Source of the DNA: Pseudonocardia hierapolitana
GTDB taxonomy: Bacteria; Actinomycetota; Actinomycetes; Mycobacteriales; Pseudonocardiaceae
Length of the DNA: 64,000 bases
Assembly: GCF_007994075.1 (NCBI RefSeq)
Contig: NZ_VIWU01000001.1
Span: forward strand, 1,798,001 to 1,862,000
Reading direction: 5' to 3'
Shown here one piece after another: positions 1 through 9,464 of this stretch. Under the pieces are notes generated by a model. The model ran no database searches, was not told the origin of the DNA, and saw only the letters and a list, made by a program, of their open reading frames with translations. How positions within the stretch are numbered: position 1 is the first letter of the stretch; every line of letters starts with the position of its first letter. A program made the position numbers and the translations under genes.

Positions 1-459
1 CCCCGCCCGGCGGTAGAACGGCGCGCTGCCCGCCGTGGGCGCCAGGAGCAGCCGGCGGAAACGCCGCGCCTTGGCATGCTCGACCACGGCCTCGAGCAGC
101 GCGGCGGGAACCCCACGGTCGGAGAAGGACGCGAGCACGAACGCGTTGCCCACGTGCCCGATCCGCCCGCCCCGCGCGCCCGGCCGCGGCATGTGGACGA
201 TCTCCAGCACGTTGATCGACCCGACCGCGGTGTAGCCGCTGCGAGGCGACCCGACCTCGGCGATCCAGAAGGTGCGCCGCGGCATCTCCACCCGCCACCA
301 CTGCGCGAACGACGCCTCGAACCCCGGGTCCTCGACCGGGTACCCGAGGCGCTCCTCCAGCCACGCGCGCCGCAGCCCGGCGAGCGCGCTGAGATCGCGC
401 TCGTCGGCCACGCGGATGGCGACCTGCTGGCCGAACTCCGTATCGGCGACCTCAGCCAC
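1..459 (-). CDS. GNAT family N-acetyltransferase (partial, runs off left edge)
   Basis: The visible 153 codons read as a GNAT acetyltransferase, which would transfer acetyl from acetyl-CoA to an amine of unknown identity. Near the visible end it has the segment RGVPAALLEAVVEHAKARRF, typical of the GNAT helix that follows the acetyl-CoA pyrophosphate loop, then LLLAPTAGSAPFYRRAG, the usual terminal FYxxxGF strand. The GTG start is chosen because it overlaps the stop of the upstream radical SAM gene by 8 bp (GTGGCTGA), which implies translational coupling. The C-terminus lies outside the window. In many actinomycetes the radical SAM gene is followed by a DUF2344 gene and rne; here the acetyltransferase comes first. 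The substrate cannot be predicted. Confidence 0.85.
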   Translation of the reverse strand, partial: MAEVADTEFGQQVAIRVADERDLSALAGLRRAWLEERLGYPVEDPGFEASFAQWWRVEMPRRTFWIAEVGSPRSGYTAVGSINVLEIVHMPRPGARGGRIGHVGNAFVLASFSDRGVPAALLEAVVEHAKARRFRRLLLAPTAGSAPFYRRAG

Positions 460-2410
460 CTGCGCCCGCGTTTTTCCTCGTCAGCGGGTCCACCACGGTC
501 AGCGGCAGCAACGTGGTGCCGCTCGGGCCGACCTCGATGTCGGTGCCCGTGGCCGGGCAGACACCGCAGTCGAAGCACGGCGTCCACCGGCAGTCGTCCT
601 GTTCACGGGCGGCCAGCGCGTCCTGCCAGTCGTCCCAGAGCCAGTCGCGCTCCAGCCCGGAGTCGAGGTGGTCCCAGGGCAGCACCTCGTCGCGGTCGCG
701 CTCGCGGGTGGTGAACCAGGCCAGCGAGACGCCCACCGGGTCCAGCTCGGCCGCGCAAGCGTCGACCCAGCGCTGGTAGGAGAAGTGCTCGCTCCATCCG
801 TCGAACCGGCCGCCCTCGCGCCACACCCGCTCGATCACCCGCCCGACGCGCCGGTCGCCGCGGGCGAGCAGGCCCTCGATCAGCGACGGCTCGCCGTCGT
901 GGTAGCGCATCCCGACGTTGCGGCCCAGCTTGCGGTTGCTGTTGACCTTCTCCCGCAGCTTGCGCAGCCGGGAGTCGATCACCTCGGGAGACGCCTGCGC
1001 GGCCCACTGGAACGGGGTGTGCGGCTTGGGCACGAACCCGCCGATCGAGATCGTGCAGCGCACGTCGTTGCGCCCGGACGCCTCGCGGCCTGCGCGGATC
1101 ACGTTGTGCGCCATGTCCGCGATCTGCAGGACGTCCTCGTCCTCCTCGGTGGGCAGCCCGCACATGAAGTAGAGCTTCACCTGCCGCCAGCCCTGCGCGA
1201 ACGCCTCGGAGACGGTGCGGATGAGGTCCTCCTCCGACACCATCTTGTTGATCACGCGCCGGATCCGCTCGGAACCGCCCTCGGGGGCGAACGTGAGCCC
1301 GGAGCGACGGCCGTTGCGGGAGATCTCGTTGGCCAGGTCGATGTTGAACGCGTCGACGCGGGTGCTCGGCAGCGACAGCGAGGTGTTGGTGCCCTCGTAG
1401 CGGTCGGCCAGGCCCTTGGTGATCTCGGCGATCTCGGAGTGGTCGGCGCTCGACAGCGACAGCAGCCCGACCTCGTCGAAGCCGCTCGCGCGCACGGCGG
1501 CGTCGACCATCTCACCGACGCCCTGCAGCGACCGCTCCCGCACCGGCCGCGTGATCATGCCGGCCTGGCAGAACCGGCAGCCGCGGGTGCAGCCGCGGAA
1601 GATCTCCACGCTCGCGCGCTCGTGCACCGTCTCGGCCAGCGGCACGAGCGGCTGCTTCGGGTACGGCCAGGCGTCGAGGTCCGTGGTGGTGCGCTTGGTG
1701 ACCGAGCGCGGCACGCGCTCGTCGACCGGGACGACGGCATCGATCGCACCGTCGGCGCCGTAGCTCACCTCGTACAGCGACGGCACGTAGCAGCCGTCGA
1801 CCGCGGCCAGCCGCAGCAGCAGCTCGCGCCGCCCGCCCGGGCGGCCCTCCGCCTTCCACGCCTTCACGACGTCGGTGATCTCGCCGACCACCTCTTCGCC
1901 GTCGCCGATCGCCGCGACGTCGACGAAGTCGGCGATCGGCTCCGGGTTGAACGCGGCGTGACCGCCTGCGACCACGATCGGGTGGTCGGCCCCCCGATCG
2001 GCGGCGTGCAGCGGGATGCCCGCGAGGTCGAGCGCGGTGAGCAGGTTGGTGTAGCCGAGCTCGGTGGAGAAACTGACCCCGAGCAGGTCGAACGCGCCGA
2101 GCGGCCGGTGCGAGTCGACGGTGAACGCGGGGACGCCGTGCTCGCGCATCAGCGCCTCGAGATCGGGCCAGACCGCGTAGCAGCGCTCGGCGAGCGCGTC
2201 CTGCCGCTCGTTGAGCAGCTCGTAGAGGATCATGACGCCCTGGTTGGGCAGCCCGACCTCGTACGCGTCCGGGTACATGAGCGCCCACCGGACGGCGGCC
2301 GCCTCCCAGTCCTTCACCTGCGCGTTCAGCTCGCCGCCGACGTACTGCACCGGCTTCGAGACGCGGGGCAGCAGCGGCTCGAGGTCCGGGAAAATCGACG
2401 GTGCCGTCAT
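452..2410 (-). CDS. TIGR03960-type B12-binding-domain radical SAM protein
   Basis: 652-residue protein of the TIGR03960 family. The N-terminal half resembles a B12-binding domain (VGLPNQGVMILYELLN, then DLLGVSFSTELGYTN and VVAGGHAAFNPEP). The radical SAM core carries the CxxxCxxC cluster motif in FRGCTRGCRFCQAG, which binds the 4Fe-4S cluster that cleaves S-adenosylmethionine. In actinobacteria this gene sits between ndk/folC and rne-rplU, usually beside a DUF2344 partner. Its biochemical product is unknown to me; RNA or ribosome modification is often assumed from the neighbourhood but is not shown here. The ATG at 2410 begins MTAPSIFPDLEPLLPRV, a typical family start. The reading frame is open 25 codons further upstream, but that extension is low complexity and looks non-coding. 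Confidence 0.93.
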   Translation of the reverse strand: MTAPSIFPDLEPLLPRVSKPVQYVGGELNAQVKDWEAAAVRWALMYPDAYEVGLPNQGVMILYELLNERQDALAERCYAVWPDLEALMREHGVPAFTVDSHRPLGAFDLLGVSFSTELGYTNLLTALDLAGIPLHAADRGADHPIVVAGGHAAFNPEPIADFVDVAAIGDGEEVVGEITDVVKAWKAEGRPGGRRELLLRLAAVDGCYVPSLYEVSYGADGAIDAVVPVDERVPRSVTKRTTTDLDAWPYPKQPLVPLAETVHERASVEIFRGCTRGCRFCQAGMITRPVRERSLQGVGEMVDAAVRASGFDEVGLLSLSSADHSEIAEITKGLADRYEGTNTSLSLPSTRVDAFNIDLANEISRNGRRSGLTFAPEGGSERIRRVINKMVSEEDLIRTVSEAFAQGWRQVKLYFMCGLPTEEDEDVLQIADMAHNVIRAGREASGRNDVRCTISIGGFVPKPHTPFQWAAQASPEVIDSRLRKLREKVNSNRKLGRNVGMRYHDGEPSLIEGLLARGDRRVGRVIERVWREGGRFDGWSEHFSYQRWVDACAAELDPVGVSLAWFTTRERDRDEVLPWDHLDSGLERDWLWDDWQDALAAREQDDCRWTPCFDCGVCPATGTDIEVGPSGTTLLPLTVVDPLTRKNAGAGG

Positions 2411-2468
2411 GTTTGTCCAGGGTAGCCCCGTGCTCGACGAGCCTTGCCCTCGGCCGTGCCGGTTGGTG

Positions 2469-3245
2469 TCAGCCCCAGGCGGCACGCACGGGGTAACCGG
2501 CTGTGCTGATCCGGCGCGCCGTGGCGGCGAGGACGATCACGATCGCGACCGCCCCGGCGACCACGACGCCGTACGGGGGCTCGTTCAGCGCCGTGCCCAC
2601 GATCGCCCACATGGCGCCCACCGCGAACGGCACCACGGCCGTACCGGACAGCACCGCCCACGACACGATCGCGGTGACCGCGAGGAGCACGACAACGGCG
2701 GCGATCGCGGCCAGGGCGCCTGCCCCGGGCAGGCCGATCCACACCCCGGTGGCCGCCGTGCCCATCGGCGTGGCCATGGAGACCCAGCCCGCGTAGAGCG
2801 CGACGGTGCCGCGCGCGACGACGCGCTCCACCACGCCCTCGGCGGGCGTTCGGATGTAGCGGCCGAAGACGAGGGCAATGCTCACCAGCAGCCCGACGAT
2901 CATCAGCTGGGCGAGCGGCAACCACCCGGCCCCGAACGACAGCACCCAGCCGATGTTGAACACGGCGGAGGCCGCCATCCACCATCCCGTGCTCCGGTGG
3001 ATCCGGCGGGCCCGCTGCCCGGGCAGTGCCTGGAAGACCGCATAGCCGAGGAACCCGATGTAGATCGGCAGCCACACCGCGAACGCCCAGCCGGCAGCGA
3101 GCAGCGGGCTGGCGTACTGGCGCGCGATCGCCCCGACCGCATCGCCGGCCACCACCGCGACCACGAGCTGCGTGATTGCGAGCAGCGCCACCACGACGTT
3201 CCGTACGAGATCGGTCCGGGTGGGGCCCGGCGAGAGGACCGTCAT
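2469..3245 (-). CDS. TspO/MBR-like tryptophan-rich membrane protein
   Basis: 258-residue integral membrane protein with about seven hydrophobic segments. It resembles the long actinobacterial members of the tryptophan-rich sensory protein (TspO/MBR) family. Diagnostic stretches are WAFAVWLPIYIGFLGYAVFQ near residue 55, RSTGWWMAASAVFNIGW near 85, and the TspO-like LYAGWVSMATP near 150. Classical TspO proteins are about 150 residues and bind porphyrins or cholesterol; the longer actinobacterial relatives are poorly characterised, so the ligand is not predictable. The gene lies 45 bp downstream of an ABC-2 exporter operon on the same strand and 58 bp upstream of the radical SAM gene, so read-through from the exporter is possible. 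The family assignment is moderately secure and the function open. Confidence 0.75.
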   Translation of the reverse strand: MTVLSPGPTRTDLVRNVVVALLAITQLVVAVVAGDAVGAIARQYASPLLAAGWAFAVWLPIYIGFLGYAVFQALPGQRARRIHRSTGWWMAASAVFNIGWVLSFGAGWLPLAQLMIVGLLVSIALVFGRYIRTPAEGVVERVVARGTVALYAGWVSMATPMGTAATGVWIGLPGAGALAAIAAVVVLLAVTAIVSWAVLSGTAVVPFAVGAMWAIVGTALNEPPYGVVVAGAVAIVIVLAATARRISTAGYPVRAAWG

Positions 3246-3290
3246 GGCGCCATTGTCCCTCGCGCCGGGCAGTGGGGAGGGCAGGTCCGC

Positions 3291-4136
3291 CTACCTCAAT
3301 AGCAGCGCGTCGAGCCGTCGGGCCGCCACGACCACGCCGAACGCGATCATCACGGCGAAGTAGGCCAGGTGCCCCAGCAACCCGACGTGCACGACGCCCG
3401 TGGTGAGCCCCCGCATCAGCTCCACGGCGTGGTAGAGCGGCAGGCACTCCACCACGATCTGCAGCCACCGGGGGTACACCGAGAGCGGGTAGAAGGTGGT
3501 GGAGAACAGGAACATCGGCAGTACCACGAGCGTGACCAGATCGAAGTCCTGCCAGGACCGCATGAACGATGTGGCGGCCATGCCGACAGCCGCGAACGCG
3601 AACGCCACCAGCAGCGCGGCCGGGAGCGCCAGCAGCGCCCAGGGCGAGACCAGCAGGCCGAACCCGCCCATGACCGCGAGGAACCCGAGCGAATAGAGGC
3701 CGCCGCGGATCAGGGCCCAGCCGATCTCGCCGAGCGCGATGTCGACCGGACCGAGCGGGGTGGCGAGCATCGCGTCGTAGATGCGGCCGTACTTCAGCTT
3801 GAAGAACACGTTGAAGGTGGAGTCGAACACCGCCCCGTTCATCGCGGACGCCGCCAGGAGGCCGGGCGCGATGAACGCGGCGTAGCTGATGGGGGCGCCG
3901 TCCGGGCCGGGCAGCGTGCCCACCATGGATCCGAGGCCCTGCCCCATCGCGAGCAGGTAGAACACCGGCTCGGAGAACCCCGACACGAACGCGAGCCAGG
4001 CCCTGCGCGACGCGGTGGCCGAACGAATCAGCAACGCGTGCGAGCGCCCCGCGTAGCTGCCGGCCGGCACCAGCAGCCGCACCAGCGCCGCCGAGGATGC
4101 CGCCGGTGTCGCGGCCGGCTCGTCGACCGCGGTCAT
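3291..4136 (-). CDS. ABC-2 type transporter permease (second of pair)
   Basis: 281-residue permease with an ABC-2 membrane domain of about six membrane segments. After a cytoplasmic N-terminus of about 40 residues come FVSGFSEPVFYLLAMGQGLG, the extracellular loop, ISYAAFIAPGLLAASAMNGA, and later FLFSTTFYPLSVYP, a hallmark of DrrB/NodJ-like exporters. Its ATG overlaps the stop of the upstream permease by 4 bp (ATGA). With the partner permease and ATPase it should form a heterodimeric exporter, one ATPase type with two different permeases, as in drug or lipid exporters. The substrate cannot be read from sequence. No self-resistance or biosynthetic genes flank it. Confidence 0.92.
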   Translation of the reverse strand: MTAVDEPAATPAASSAALVRLLVPAGSYAGRSHALLIRSATASRRAWLAFVSGFSEPVFYLLAMGQGLGSMVGTLPGPDGAPISYAAFIAPGLLAASAMNGAVFDSTFNVFFKLKYGRIYDAMLATPLGPVDIALGEIGWALIRGGLYSLGFLAVMGGFGLLVSPWALLALPAALLVAFAFAAVGMAATSFMRSWQDFDLVTLVVLPMFLFSTTFYPLSVYPRWLQIVVECLPLYHAVELMRGLTTGVVHVGLLGHLAYFAVMIAFGVVVAARRLDALLLR

Positions 4137-4963
4137 GGCTGAAGCCTCCGGGTGTACATGCGGGCGGCCAGCGCCGCGCCGAGCACCACCAGCACGAGCA
4201 GGTACGCGATGTGGCCGAGCGCGGCGAGCGGCTGCCACCGGTCGAGCGCGGCGGCGCGCGCGACCTCGGTGCCGTGCCACAGCGGCGACACCCACGCCAC
4301 CGGCTGCACCCAGTCGGGAAGCCGGTCGACCGGGAAGAACGTGCCCGAGAACAGCGTCATCGGGATGACCACGAACCGGAACAGCACGCTGAACGCCGCG
4401 CCCTCGCTCTCGAGGGTGGCCGAGAACGCGGTGACCGGCGCCGCCACCGCGGCCCCGGTGAGCACGGCGACGATGAGCGACACCACGATGCCGGCGCTCT
4501 GCACCCCGCCGAACAGCGCGATCACGCCGATGTAGACGGCGCCGGAGCCCGCAGTCTTGATCGCCACCCAGGCGAGGTGGCCGAGCGCGACCTGGGCCGG
4601 CGAGACCGGACCGGCCGTCATCCCGTGGTAGTGGCGCTGCCATTTGAATCCCGACAGCACCGGGTAGGACGACTCGAACGCCGCCGTCTGCACCGCCGAC
4701 ACCGCGAGCAGCGCCGGCGCGAGCCACACGAGGTAGCCGACCCCGCCGGTGGCCGCCGCGGTCCCGACCCCACCCTGCACCAGCGAGCCGAACCCGATAC
4801 CGAACGCGAGCAGGAACAGCAGCGGCTGCAGGACCGACGACACCACGGTGGCCCGCCAGTTGCGGCGGTACCACACCCAGGCGTGCTCGACGACGAGCAG
4901 CACGCCCCGCACCGCGCCGGGCGCCCGCCCGGTGGATCGTGCGACGAGCTCGGGAGCGGTCAT
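4133..4963 (-). CDS. ABC-2 type transporter permease (first of pair)
   Basis: 276-residue ABC-2 permease, paralogous to the gene directly downstream. It has the N-terminal coupling helix region HAWVWYRRNWRATVVSSVLQ, then PLLFLLAFGIGFG, the central GVGYLVWLAPALLAVSAVQT, and the C-terminal FSGTFFPVDRLPDWVQP, equivalent to the FSTTFYPL stretch of its partner. Both ends are coupled by 4-bp ATGA overlaps, to the ATPase upstream and the second permease downstream, so the three proteins are probably made in fixed proportion. It acts in the cytoplasmic membrane as half of the exporter pore. Substrate unknown. Confidence 0.92.
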   Translation of the reverse strand: MTAPELVARSTGRAPGAVRGVLLVVEHAWVWYRRNWRATVVSSVLQPLLFLLAFGIGFGSLVQGGVGTAAATGGVGYLVWLAPALLAVSAVQTAAFESSYPVLSGFKWQRHYHGMTAGPVSPAQVALGHLAWVAIKTAGSGAVYIGVIALFGGVQSAGIVVSLIVAVLTGAAVAAPVTAFSATLESEGAAFSVLFRFVVIPMTLFSGTFFPVDRLPDWVQPVAWVSPLWHGTEVARAAALDRWQPLAALGHIAYLLVLVVLGAALAARMYTRRLQP

Positions 4964-5892
4964 TCCACGAGACTCCGGCCCGTGAGCCGGAGGAACACGT
5001 CCTCCAGCGAGGAGCGGCGCACCAGCGCCGACAGCGGACGGTGGCCGGCCTGCGTCACCGCGGCCTGCGCGTGTTCGCCGTCGGCGGTGTAGAGCAGCAG
5101 CCGGTCGGGCAGCGCCTCCACCCGTTCGACGTGCGGCGCGAGATCGTCCGCCGACGGCGCCTCGCCCGCCGGGAACCGCAGTTCGAGGACCTCCCGCGTG
5201 GAGTAGCGCTCGATCAGCTCGGCAGGCGATCCCTCCGCCACGATCAGCCCGCCGTCCATCACGACGAGCCGGTCGCACAGCTGCTCGGCCTCGTCCATGT
5301 AGTGCGTGGTGATGATCTGGGTGACACCCTCGCGCTTGAGCCGGTAGAGCCGCTCCCACAGCAGGTGGCGGGCCTGCGGGTCGAGGCCGGTGGTGGGCTC
5401 GTCGAGCAGCAGCAGCTCGGGGTCGTTGATCAGCGACCGGGCGATGGTGAGCCGCCGCTTCATCCCGCCGGACAGCGGCTCGACCTCGTCGTCCCCCCGC
5501 TCCGCCAGCTGGACGAACTCCAGGAGCTCCGCGGCCTTGGCGCGCACGTGGGCGCGGGAGAGGCCGAAGTAGCGCCCGTAGACCTCGAGGTTCTGCCGGA
5601 CCGTGAGCTCCTGGTCGAGGTTGTCCAGCTGCGGAACCACCCCGATCCGGGCGCGGATCCGCGGCCCGTCGGCGGTGGGGTCCATGCCCAGCACCTGCAG
5701 CTCGCCGCCCGAACGCGGGGAGACGGAGGCGATCATCCGCATGGTGGAGGACTTCCCGGCGCCGTTGGGCCCCAGGAAGCCGAACACCTCGCCGCGCGCG
5801 ACGTCGACGTCGATGCCCCGCACGGCCTCGAACGCGCCGAACCGCTTGCGCAGCCCCCGCGCCTGGACCAGTCCTTCCCCCACGCCCAGCAC
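4960..5892 (-). CDS. ABC transporter ATP-binding protein (DrrA/NodI-like)
   Basis: 310-residue ATPase that powers the two ABC-2 permeases downstream. Visible motifs in order are Walker A GPNGAGKSS (about residue 45), Q-loop in IGVVPQLDNLDQELTVRQNL, signature LSGGMKRRL, Walker B LLLLDEPTTGLDP, and the switch histidine in IITTHYMDEAEQ. The C-terminal 80 residues (from about 230) match the extension common in DrrA/NodI-type exporters. The GTG at 5892 gives the N-terminus VLGVGEGLVQARGLRKRFG; a GTG nine bases later is an alternative. The stop overlaps the next ATG by 4 bp. The gene follows a GlxA-type regulator by 44 bp on the same strand, so the regulator could control it. Confidence 0.93.
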   Translation of the reverse strand: MLGVGEGLVQARGLRKRFGAFEAVRGIDVDVARGEVFGFLGPNGAGKSSTMRMIASVSPRSGGELQVLGMDPTADGPRIRARIGVVPQLDNLDQELTVRQNLEVYGRYFGLSRAHVRAKAAELLEFVQLAERGDDEVEPLSGGMKRRLTIARSLINDPELLLLDEPTTGLDPQARHLLWERLYRLKREGVTQIITTHYMDEAEQLCDRLVVMDGGLIVAEGSPAELIERYSTREVLELRFPAGEAPSADDLAPHVERVEALPDRLLLYTADGEHAQAAVTQAGHRPLSALVRRSSLEDVFLRLTGRSLVE

Positions 5893-5936
5893 GCTAGCCG
5901 GATTCCCCGACAGAAGGCGTGGACGTTCCGGAGCTG

Positions 5937-6911
5937 CTACGCCGCGGCCCGCGATCGCGCGTGGAAGGCCCGGCGGTAGGCGTCCGGCGGCACGCCGAGG
6001 GTGCGGTGGAAGTGCCGGCGCAGGGTGGCCGCCGTGCCGAGCCCGGTGCGGGCCGCGACCTGCTCGACGCTGTGGTCGGTGGTCTCGAGCAGCTCCTGCG
6101 CGCGGTGCACGCGCTGGGTGAGCAACCACCGCAGGGGCGTGGTGCCGGTGGCGGCCCGGAACTGCCGGGTGAGCGTGCGCTCGCTCACGCGGGCCGCGCG
6201 GGCCAGGTCGGATACGGTCAGCGGCTCGTCGAGGCGCTCCACGGCCCAGCTCAGCAGCGCACCCAGCCCACCGTCCACCCGGGACGGCACGGGCGCCTGG
6301 ATGAACTGGGCCTGCCCGCCTTCGCGGTGGGGCGGCACGACGAGGCGGCGGGCGAGCGCGTTGGCCACGGCACTGCCGTGATCGCAGCGGACGAGGTGCA
6401 GGCACAGGTCGAGGCCCGCGGCCTTGCCCGCCGACGTGAGCACGTCGCCGTCGTCGACGTAGAGCACGTCCGGGTCGACCCGCACCCGCGGGTGGCGGCG
6501 GGCCAGCAGCTCGGCGTGCATCCAGTGGGTGGTGGCCCGCCTGCCGTCGAGCAGCCCGGCCGCGGCCAGGACGAAGGCGCCCGTGCAGATCGACGCGATA
6601 CGCGCTCCCGCCTCGTGGGCCGCGCGCACCGCGTCCACCAGGTCCGCGGGCGGGGGCTGCTCGACGTCGTGGCTCCACGGCACGATCACGGTGTCCGCGG
6701 TGACGAGCCGGTCGAGCCCGTACGGCGTGCTCACCTGGAACCAGCCGCCCACCCGCGCGCCTGCCGGGGCGCAGACCGCGAAGTCGTACCAGGGGTCGGC
6801 GAGCGCGGAGCGGTCGATCCCGAAGACGTCGAACGCCACGGCCAGCTCCAGCAGCGACTGGCCTCCGGCCACAGCGAGGGCGACGGTGTGCATGTCCGGA
6901 ACTGTACGCAT
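5937..6911 (-). CDS. GlxA-family AraC-type transcriptional regulator with DJ-1/PfpI domain
   Basis: 324 residues in two parts. The N-terminal DJ-1/PfpI amidase-like domain (about 1-190) has the nucleophile-elbow region ARIASICTGAFVLAAAGLLDGRRATTHW, in which Cys and the following TGA are typical of GlxA/FtrA regulators; this domain usually senses a ligand rather than catalysing. The C-terminal AraC domain (about 225-324) has two helix-turn-helix motifs: VSDLARAARVSERTLTRQFRA and VEQVAARTGLGTAATLRRHF. The ATG at 6911 is preferred because GGGAA lies about nine bases upstream; an in-frame ATG at 6893 is possible. It is divergent from the MFS-amidase operon across 53 bp and upstream of the ABC exporter, so either may be its target. 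Confidence 0.93.
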   Translation of the reverse strand: MRTVPDMHTVALAVAGGQSLLELAVAFDVFGIDRSALADPWYDFAVCAPAGARVGGWFQVSTPYGLDRLVTADTVIVPWSHDVEQPPPADLVDAVRAAHEAGARIASICTGAFVLAAAGLLDGRRATTHWMHAELLARRHPRVRVDPDVLYVDDGDVLTSAGKAAGLDLCLHLVRCDHGSAVANALARRLVVPPHREGGQAQFIQAPVPSRVDGGLGALLSWAVERLDEPLTVSDLARAARVSERTLTRQFRAATGTTPLRWLLTQRVHRAQELLETTDHSVEQVAARTGLGTAATLRRHFHRTLGVPPDAYRRAFHARSRAAA

Positions 6912-6964
6912 GTTGGCGTTCCCGTCACTCGTGGCGAGGGCCGCGACGGCGCAGCATCCCCGCC

Positions 6965-8158
6965 GTGGACGAACCGGGAGTGCTGCAGCGGCAGCGGGGC
7001 AGGGTGTGGTGGGGAGCGGGCGCGGCGGTGGCCGCGGTGGGCTGGGGAGCGCAGCAGTTCGCGCCGCTCCTGCTGATGTACCGCGCCGAGCTGGGCGTGA
7101 GCGGCCCGACCGTGCAGGCCGTGTTCGCCGTGTACGTCGTCGGGTTGATCCCCGGTCTGCTGTTCGGCGGTCCCGTGTCCGATCGGTACGGCAGGCGCCC
7201 GGTGGTCCTGGCGGCGCTGGCCGCGTCGTTGGCCGCGTCCGCCCTGCTGCTCGCCGGCGGCCACGGTGTCGTGTGGCTGTTCGCCGGCCGGCTCGTCGCC
7301 GGGTTCGCCAGCGGGGCCGGCTTCAGCGCGGGGGCGGCCTGGGTCAGGGAGCTCAGCGCAGGGACGGTTGACGGCGGCGAGCGCGGCCCGCGGCGGGCGA
7401 CCGTCGCGATGACCGCGGGGTTCGGCCTCGGCCCGCTGGTGGCGGGGGTGCTGGCGCAATGGGCGCCTGCCCGCACCGTGCTGCCCTACCTGCCGCACCT
7501 GCTGCTGGCCCTGGCCGCCCTGCCACTGGTGCGACGCACGCCCGAGACGCGCAGCCCCGTCGCGGGTGGCGGCAGTCTGCGCCTCCCCGACCTGTCGTCG
7601 CGGCGGTTCCGCACCGTGGTCGCGCCGTTGGCACCGTGGGTGTTCGGCACGGTGGCGGTCGGGATCGCGTACCTGCCCGGGCTCGTCGCACCTCGGCTCG
7701 GCGGGTACGTGCTGATCTTCTGCACGCTGATCACGCTGCTCGGCGCCGCCGCTGGGATCGCCGTGGTGCCCCTGGCCCGCAGGGTCGCCCGCGCTGGGAG
7801 CCGCCGCCTGCTGGCCACGGCCTTGTCCATCGTGGTCGTCGGCCTGCTCGTGGCGGCCCTCGCCGCCGCCACGACCGACCCGCTCCTCGTCGTCGCGGCG
7901 GACCTCGTGCTCGGCGCGGCCTACGGCTGCTGCCAGGTGTGCGGCCTCACCGAGGTGCAGCGCATCGCCCGGCCGGGACAGCTCGCCGGCCTCACCGCCG
8001 CCTACCAGGCGATCTCCTATCTGGGGCTTGCCGCGGCGGTGCCGCTGGCCGCCGCCGACCACGTCGTCCCGCCGGGCGTCCTGCTGCTCGGCCTCGCCGC
8101 GCTCGCCGCCCTCACCCTCGCCGTGACGAGCCACGCGGAGCGGAGCACCGGAGCATGA
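6965..8158 (+). CDS. MFS transporter (12 TM)
   Basis: 397-residue major facilitator superfamily transporter with about twelve hydrophobic segments. The MFS motif A is seen in the loop after segment 2 as [13 protein letters not shown] likely exporter, since it lacks a substrate-binding partner and heads an operon with a LmrA-type repressor; that family commonly controls drug efflux pumps (lmrB in Bacillus). The stop overlaps the amidase ATG by 4 bp. The GTG at 6965 has no convincing Shine-Dalgarno. The substrate is not predictable; proton-coupled efflux of a small organic molecule is the simplest guess. Confidence 0.9.
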   Translation: MDEPGVLQRQRGRVWWGAGAAVAAVGWGAQQFAPLLLMYRAELGVSGPTVQAVFAVYVVGLIPGLLFGGPVSDRYGRRPVVLAALAASLAASALLLAGGHGVVWLFAGRLVAGFASGAGFSAGAAWVRELSAGTVDGGERGPRRATVAMTAGFGLGPLVAGVLAQWAPARTVLPYLPHLLLALAALPLVRRTPETRSPVAGGGSLRLPDLSSRRFRTVVAPLAPWVFGTVAVGIAYLPGLVAPRLGGYVLIFCTLITLLGAAAGIAVVPLARRVARAGSRRLLATALSIVVVGLLVAALAAATTDPLLVVAADLVLGAAYGCCQVCGLTEVQRIARPGQLAGLTAAYQAISYLGLAAAVPLAAADHVVPPGVLLLGLAALAALTLAVTSHAERSTGA

Positions 8159-9456
8159 ACGACCGGGTCGAGGCCGCAATGGCGCGCGCCCAGGAGACCG
8201 CCGGCTTCAACGCCTTCGTCGCACTCGCCGACGCGCCTGCCCCGCACGTCACCGGCGGACCGCTCGACGGCGTGCCGATCGCGGTGAAGGACAGCATCCA
8301 CGTCGCCGGGTTTCCGTGCACCGGGGGAACCCCGGCGTTGCGGGACTGGCGGCCCGCGGCGGACGCGACCGTGGTGCGCATCCTGCGCACGGCCGGAGCG
8401 GTGGTCGTGGGCAAGACGGGCATGCACGAGCTGTCGGCCGGGATCACCTCGAACAACCTCGCCTATGGCGCCGTGCGCAACCCCCACGACCCGCGGCTCA
8501 TCGCCGGGGGCAGCAGCGGCGGCAGCGCCGTCGCCGTCGTGACGGGCGTGGTGTCCGTTGCACTCGGCGCGGACACCGCGGGGTCCGTGCGGATCCCGGC
8601 GGCGCTGTGCGGGTGCGTCGGGTTCCGCCCCACCACCGGGCGGTACCCGGGCGACGGCGTGATCCCGCTGTCGGCCACGCGCGACACGGTCGGCCCGATC
8701 ACCCGGACCGTCGCCGACGCGGCCCTCGTCGACGAGCTGATCACCGGCGTGCGGACCGAGCGGGTGGAGCTCGCGGGCCGGCGGCTGGGCGTGCCGCGGG
8801 CCCACTTCTACGACGACCTCGACGCCGAGACCGCCGCCGTGGTCGACGACGCGCTCGGACTGCTGTCCGACGCCGGGGCCGAGCTGGTCGAGACCGGCAT
8901 CGCGGACCTCGAGGAGCTCACGGGTCCCCACTCCCTCGCCCTCACGCTGCGCGAATGGCCCCGCGAGCTGGCGGTGCACCTCACCCGCCATCGCTGCCCG
9001 GTCACGATCGAGGAGGTCGTCGACGCGATGGCGGGTCCGGTCGAACGCGGCTGGCTCGCCGACCAGCTCTGGGGCGATCCGGTCCCGGCCACCCATCACG
9101 TCGAGATCCTGGAGCGGGCCCGGCCCGCGCTGGTGGCGCGTTACGCCGAGTGCGTCCGGCGCGACCGGCTGGACGCGCTGGTGCTGCCCACGACCCGGCT
9201 TCCGGCGCGGCCGATCGGACAGGACGACGAGGTGGAGATCAACGGACGCCCGGTCGGCACGCTCGAGGCATACCTGCGCAACACCGACCCGACCGCGTTC
9301 GCCGGCCTGCCGAGCATCTCCGTGCCGGCCGGGCGCACGGCTTCCGGGCTGCCGGTCGGACTGTCGTTCGACGGCCTCCCGGGCACCGATTCCGTCCTAC
9401 TGGCGCTCGCGGCCGCCTTCGAGCGGTGTCGACAGCAAGTAGACCGGTCTCTATAG
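8155..9456 (+). CDS. Amidase signature family hydrolase
   Basis: 433-residue amidase-signature enzyme that hydrolyses a C-N amide bond by a Ser-cisSer-Lys triad. All three residues are visible: Lys45 in [11 protein letters not shown], the cis-serine in the GGSSGGS glycine-serine stretch (118-124), and nucleophile Ser144 in [13 protein letters not shown]. The family consensus usually has DTGGS, so the Ala at 143 is a mild deviation. It is slightly shorter than the usual 450-500 residues. The ATG overlaps the MFS stop (ATGA), and the last codons of this gene contain the promoter and operator of the following tetR gene. Together with the exporter and the metallo-hydrolase it may inactivate or process an amide-containing compound. 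Confidence 0.92.
   Translation: MNDRVEAAMARAQETAGFNAFVALADAPAPHVTGGPLDGVPIAVKDSIHVAGFPCTGGTPALRDWRPAADATVVRILRTAGAVVVGKTGMHELSAGITSNNLAYGAVRNPHDPRLIAGGSSGGSAVAVVTGVVSVALGADTAGSVRIPAALCGCVGFRPTTGRYPGDGVIPLSATRDTVGPITRTVADAALVDELITGVRTERVELAGRRLGVPRAHFYDDLDAETAAVVDDALGLLSDAGAELVETGIADLEELTGPHSLALTLREWPRELAVHLTRHRCPVTIEEVVDAMAGPVERGWLADQLWGDPVPATHHVEILERARPALVARYAECVRRDRLDALVLPTTRLPARPIGQDDEVEINGRPVGTLEAYLRNTDPTAFAGLPSISVPAGRTASGLPVGLSFDGLPGTDSVLLALAAAFERCRQQVDRSL
9441..9450. promoter_or_regulatory. Palindromic operator AGACCGGTCT in the tetR promoter spacer
   Basis: Perfect 10-bp palindrome lying between a -35 box (TCGACA, 9429-9434) and a -10 box (TATAGT, 9452-9457) 17 bp apart. The whole segment is inside the last codons of the amidase gene. 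The form, TAGACCGGTCTCTAT, is close to the LmrA/YxaF box recorded in Bacillus, and the regulator beside it belongs to that family. Confidence 0.6.
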
Positions 9457-9464
9457 TTCGCGAG

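Noticed and set aside
272..2425. Long plus-strand open frame of 717 codons
   Set aside because: It is antisense to the radical SAM gene; its residues are Arg/His/Asp-rich with no domain motifs. Long antisense frames are expected at 73% GC.
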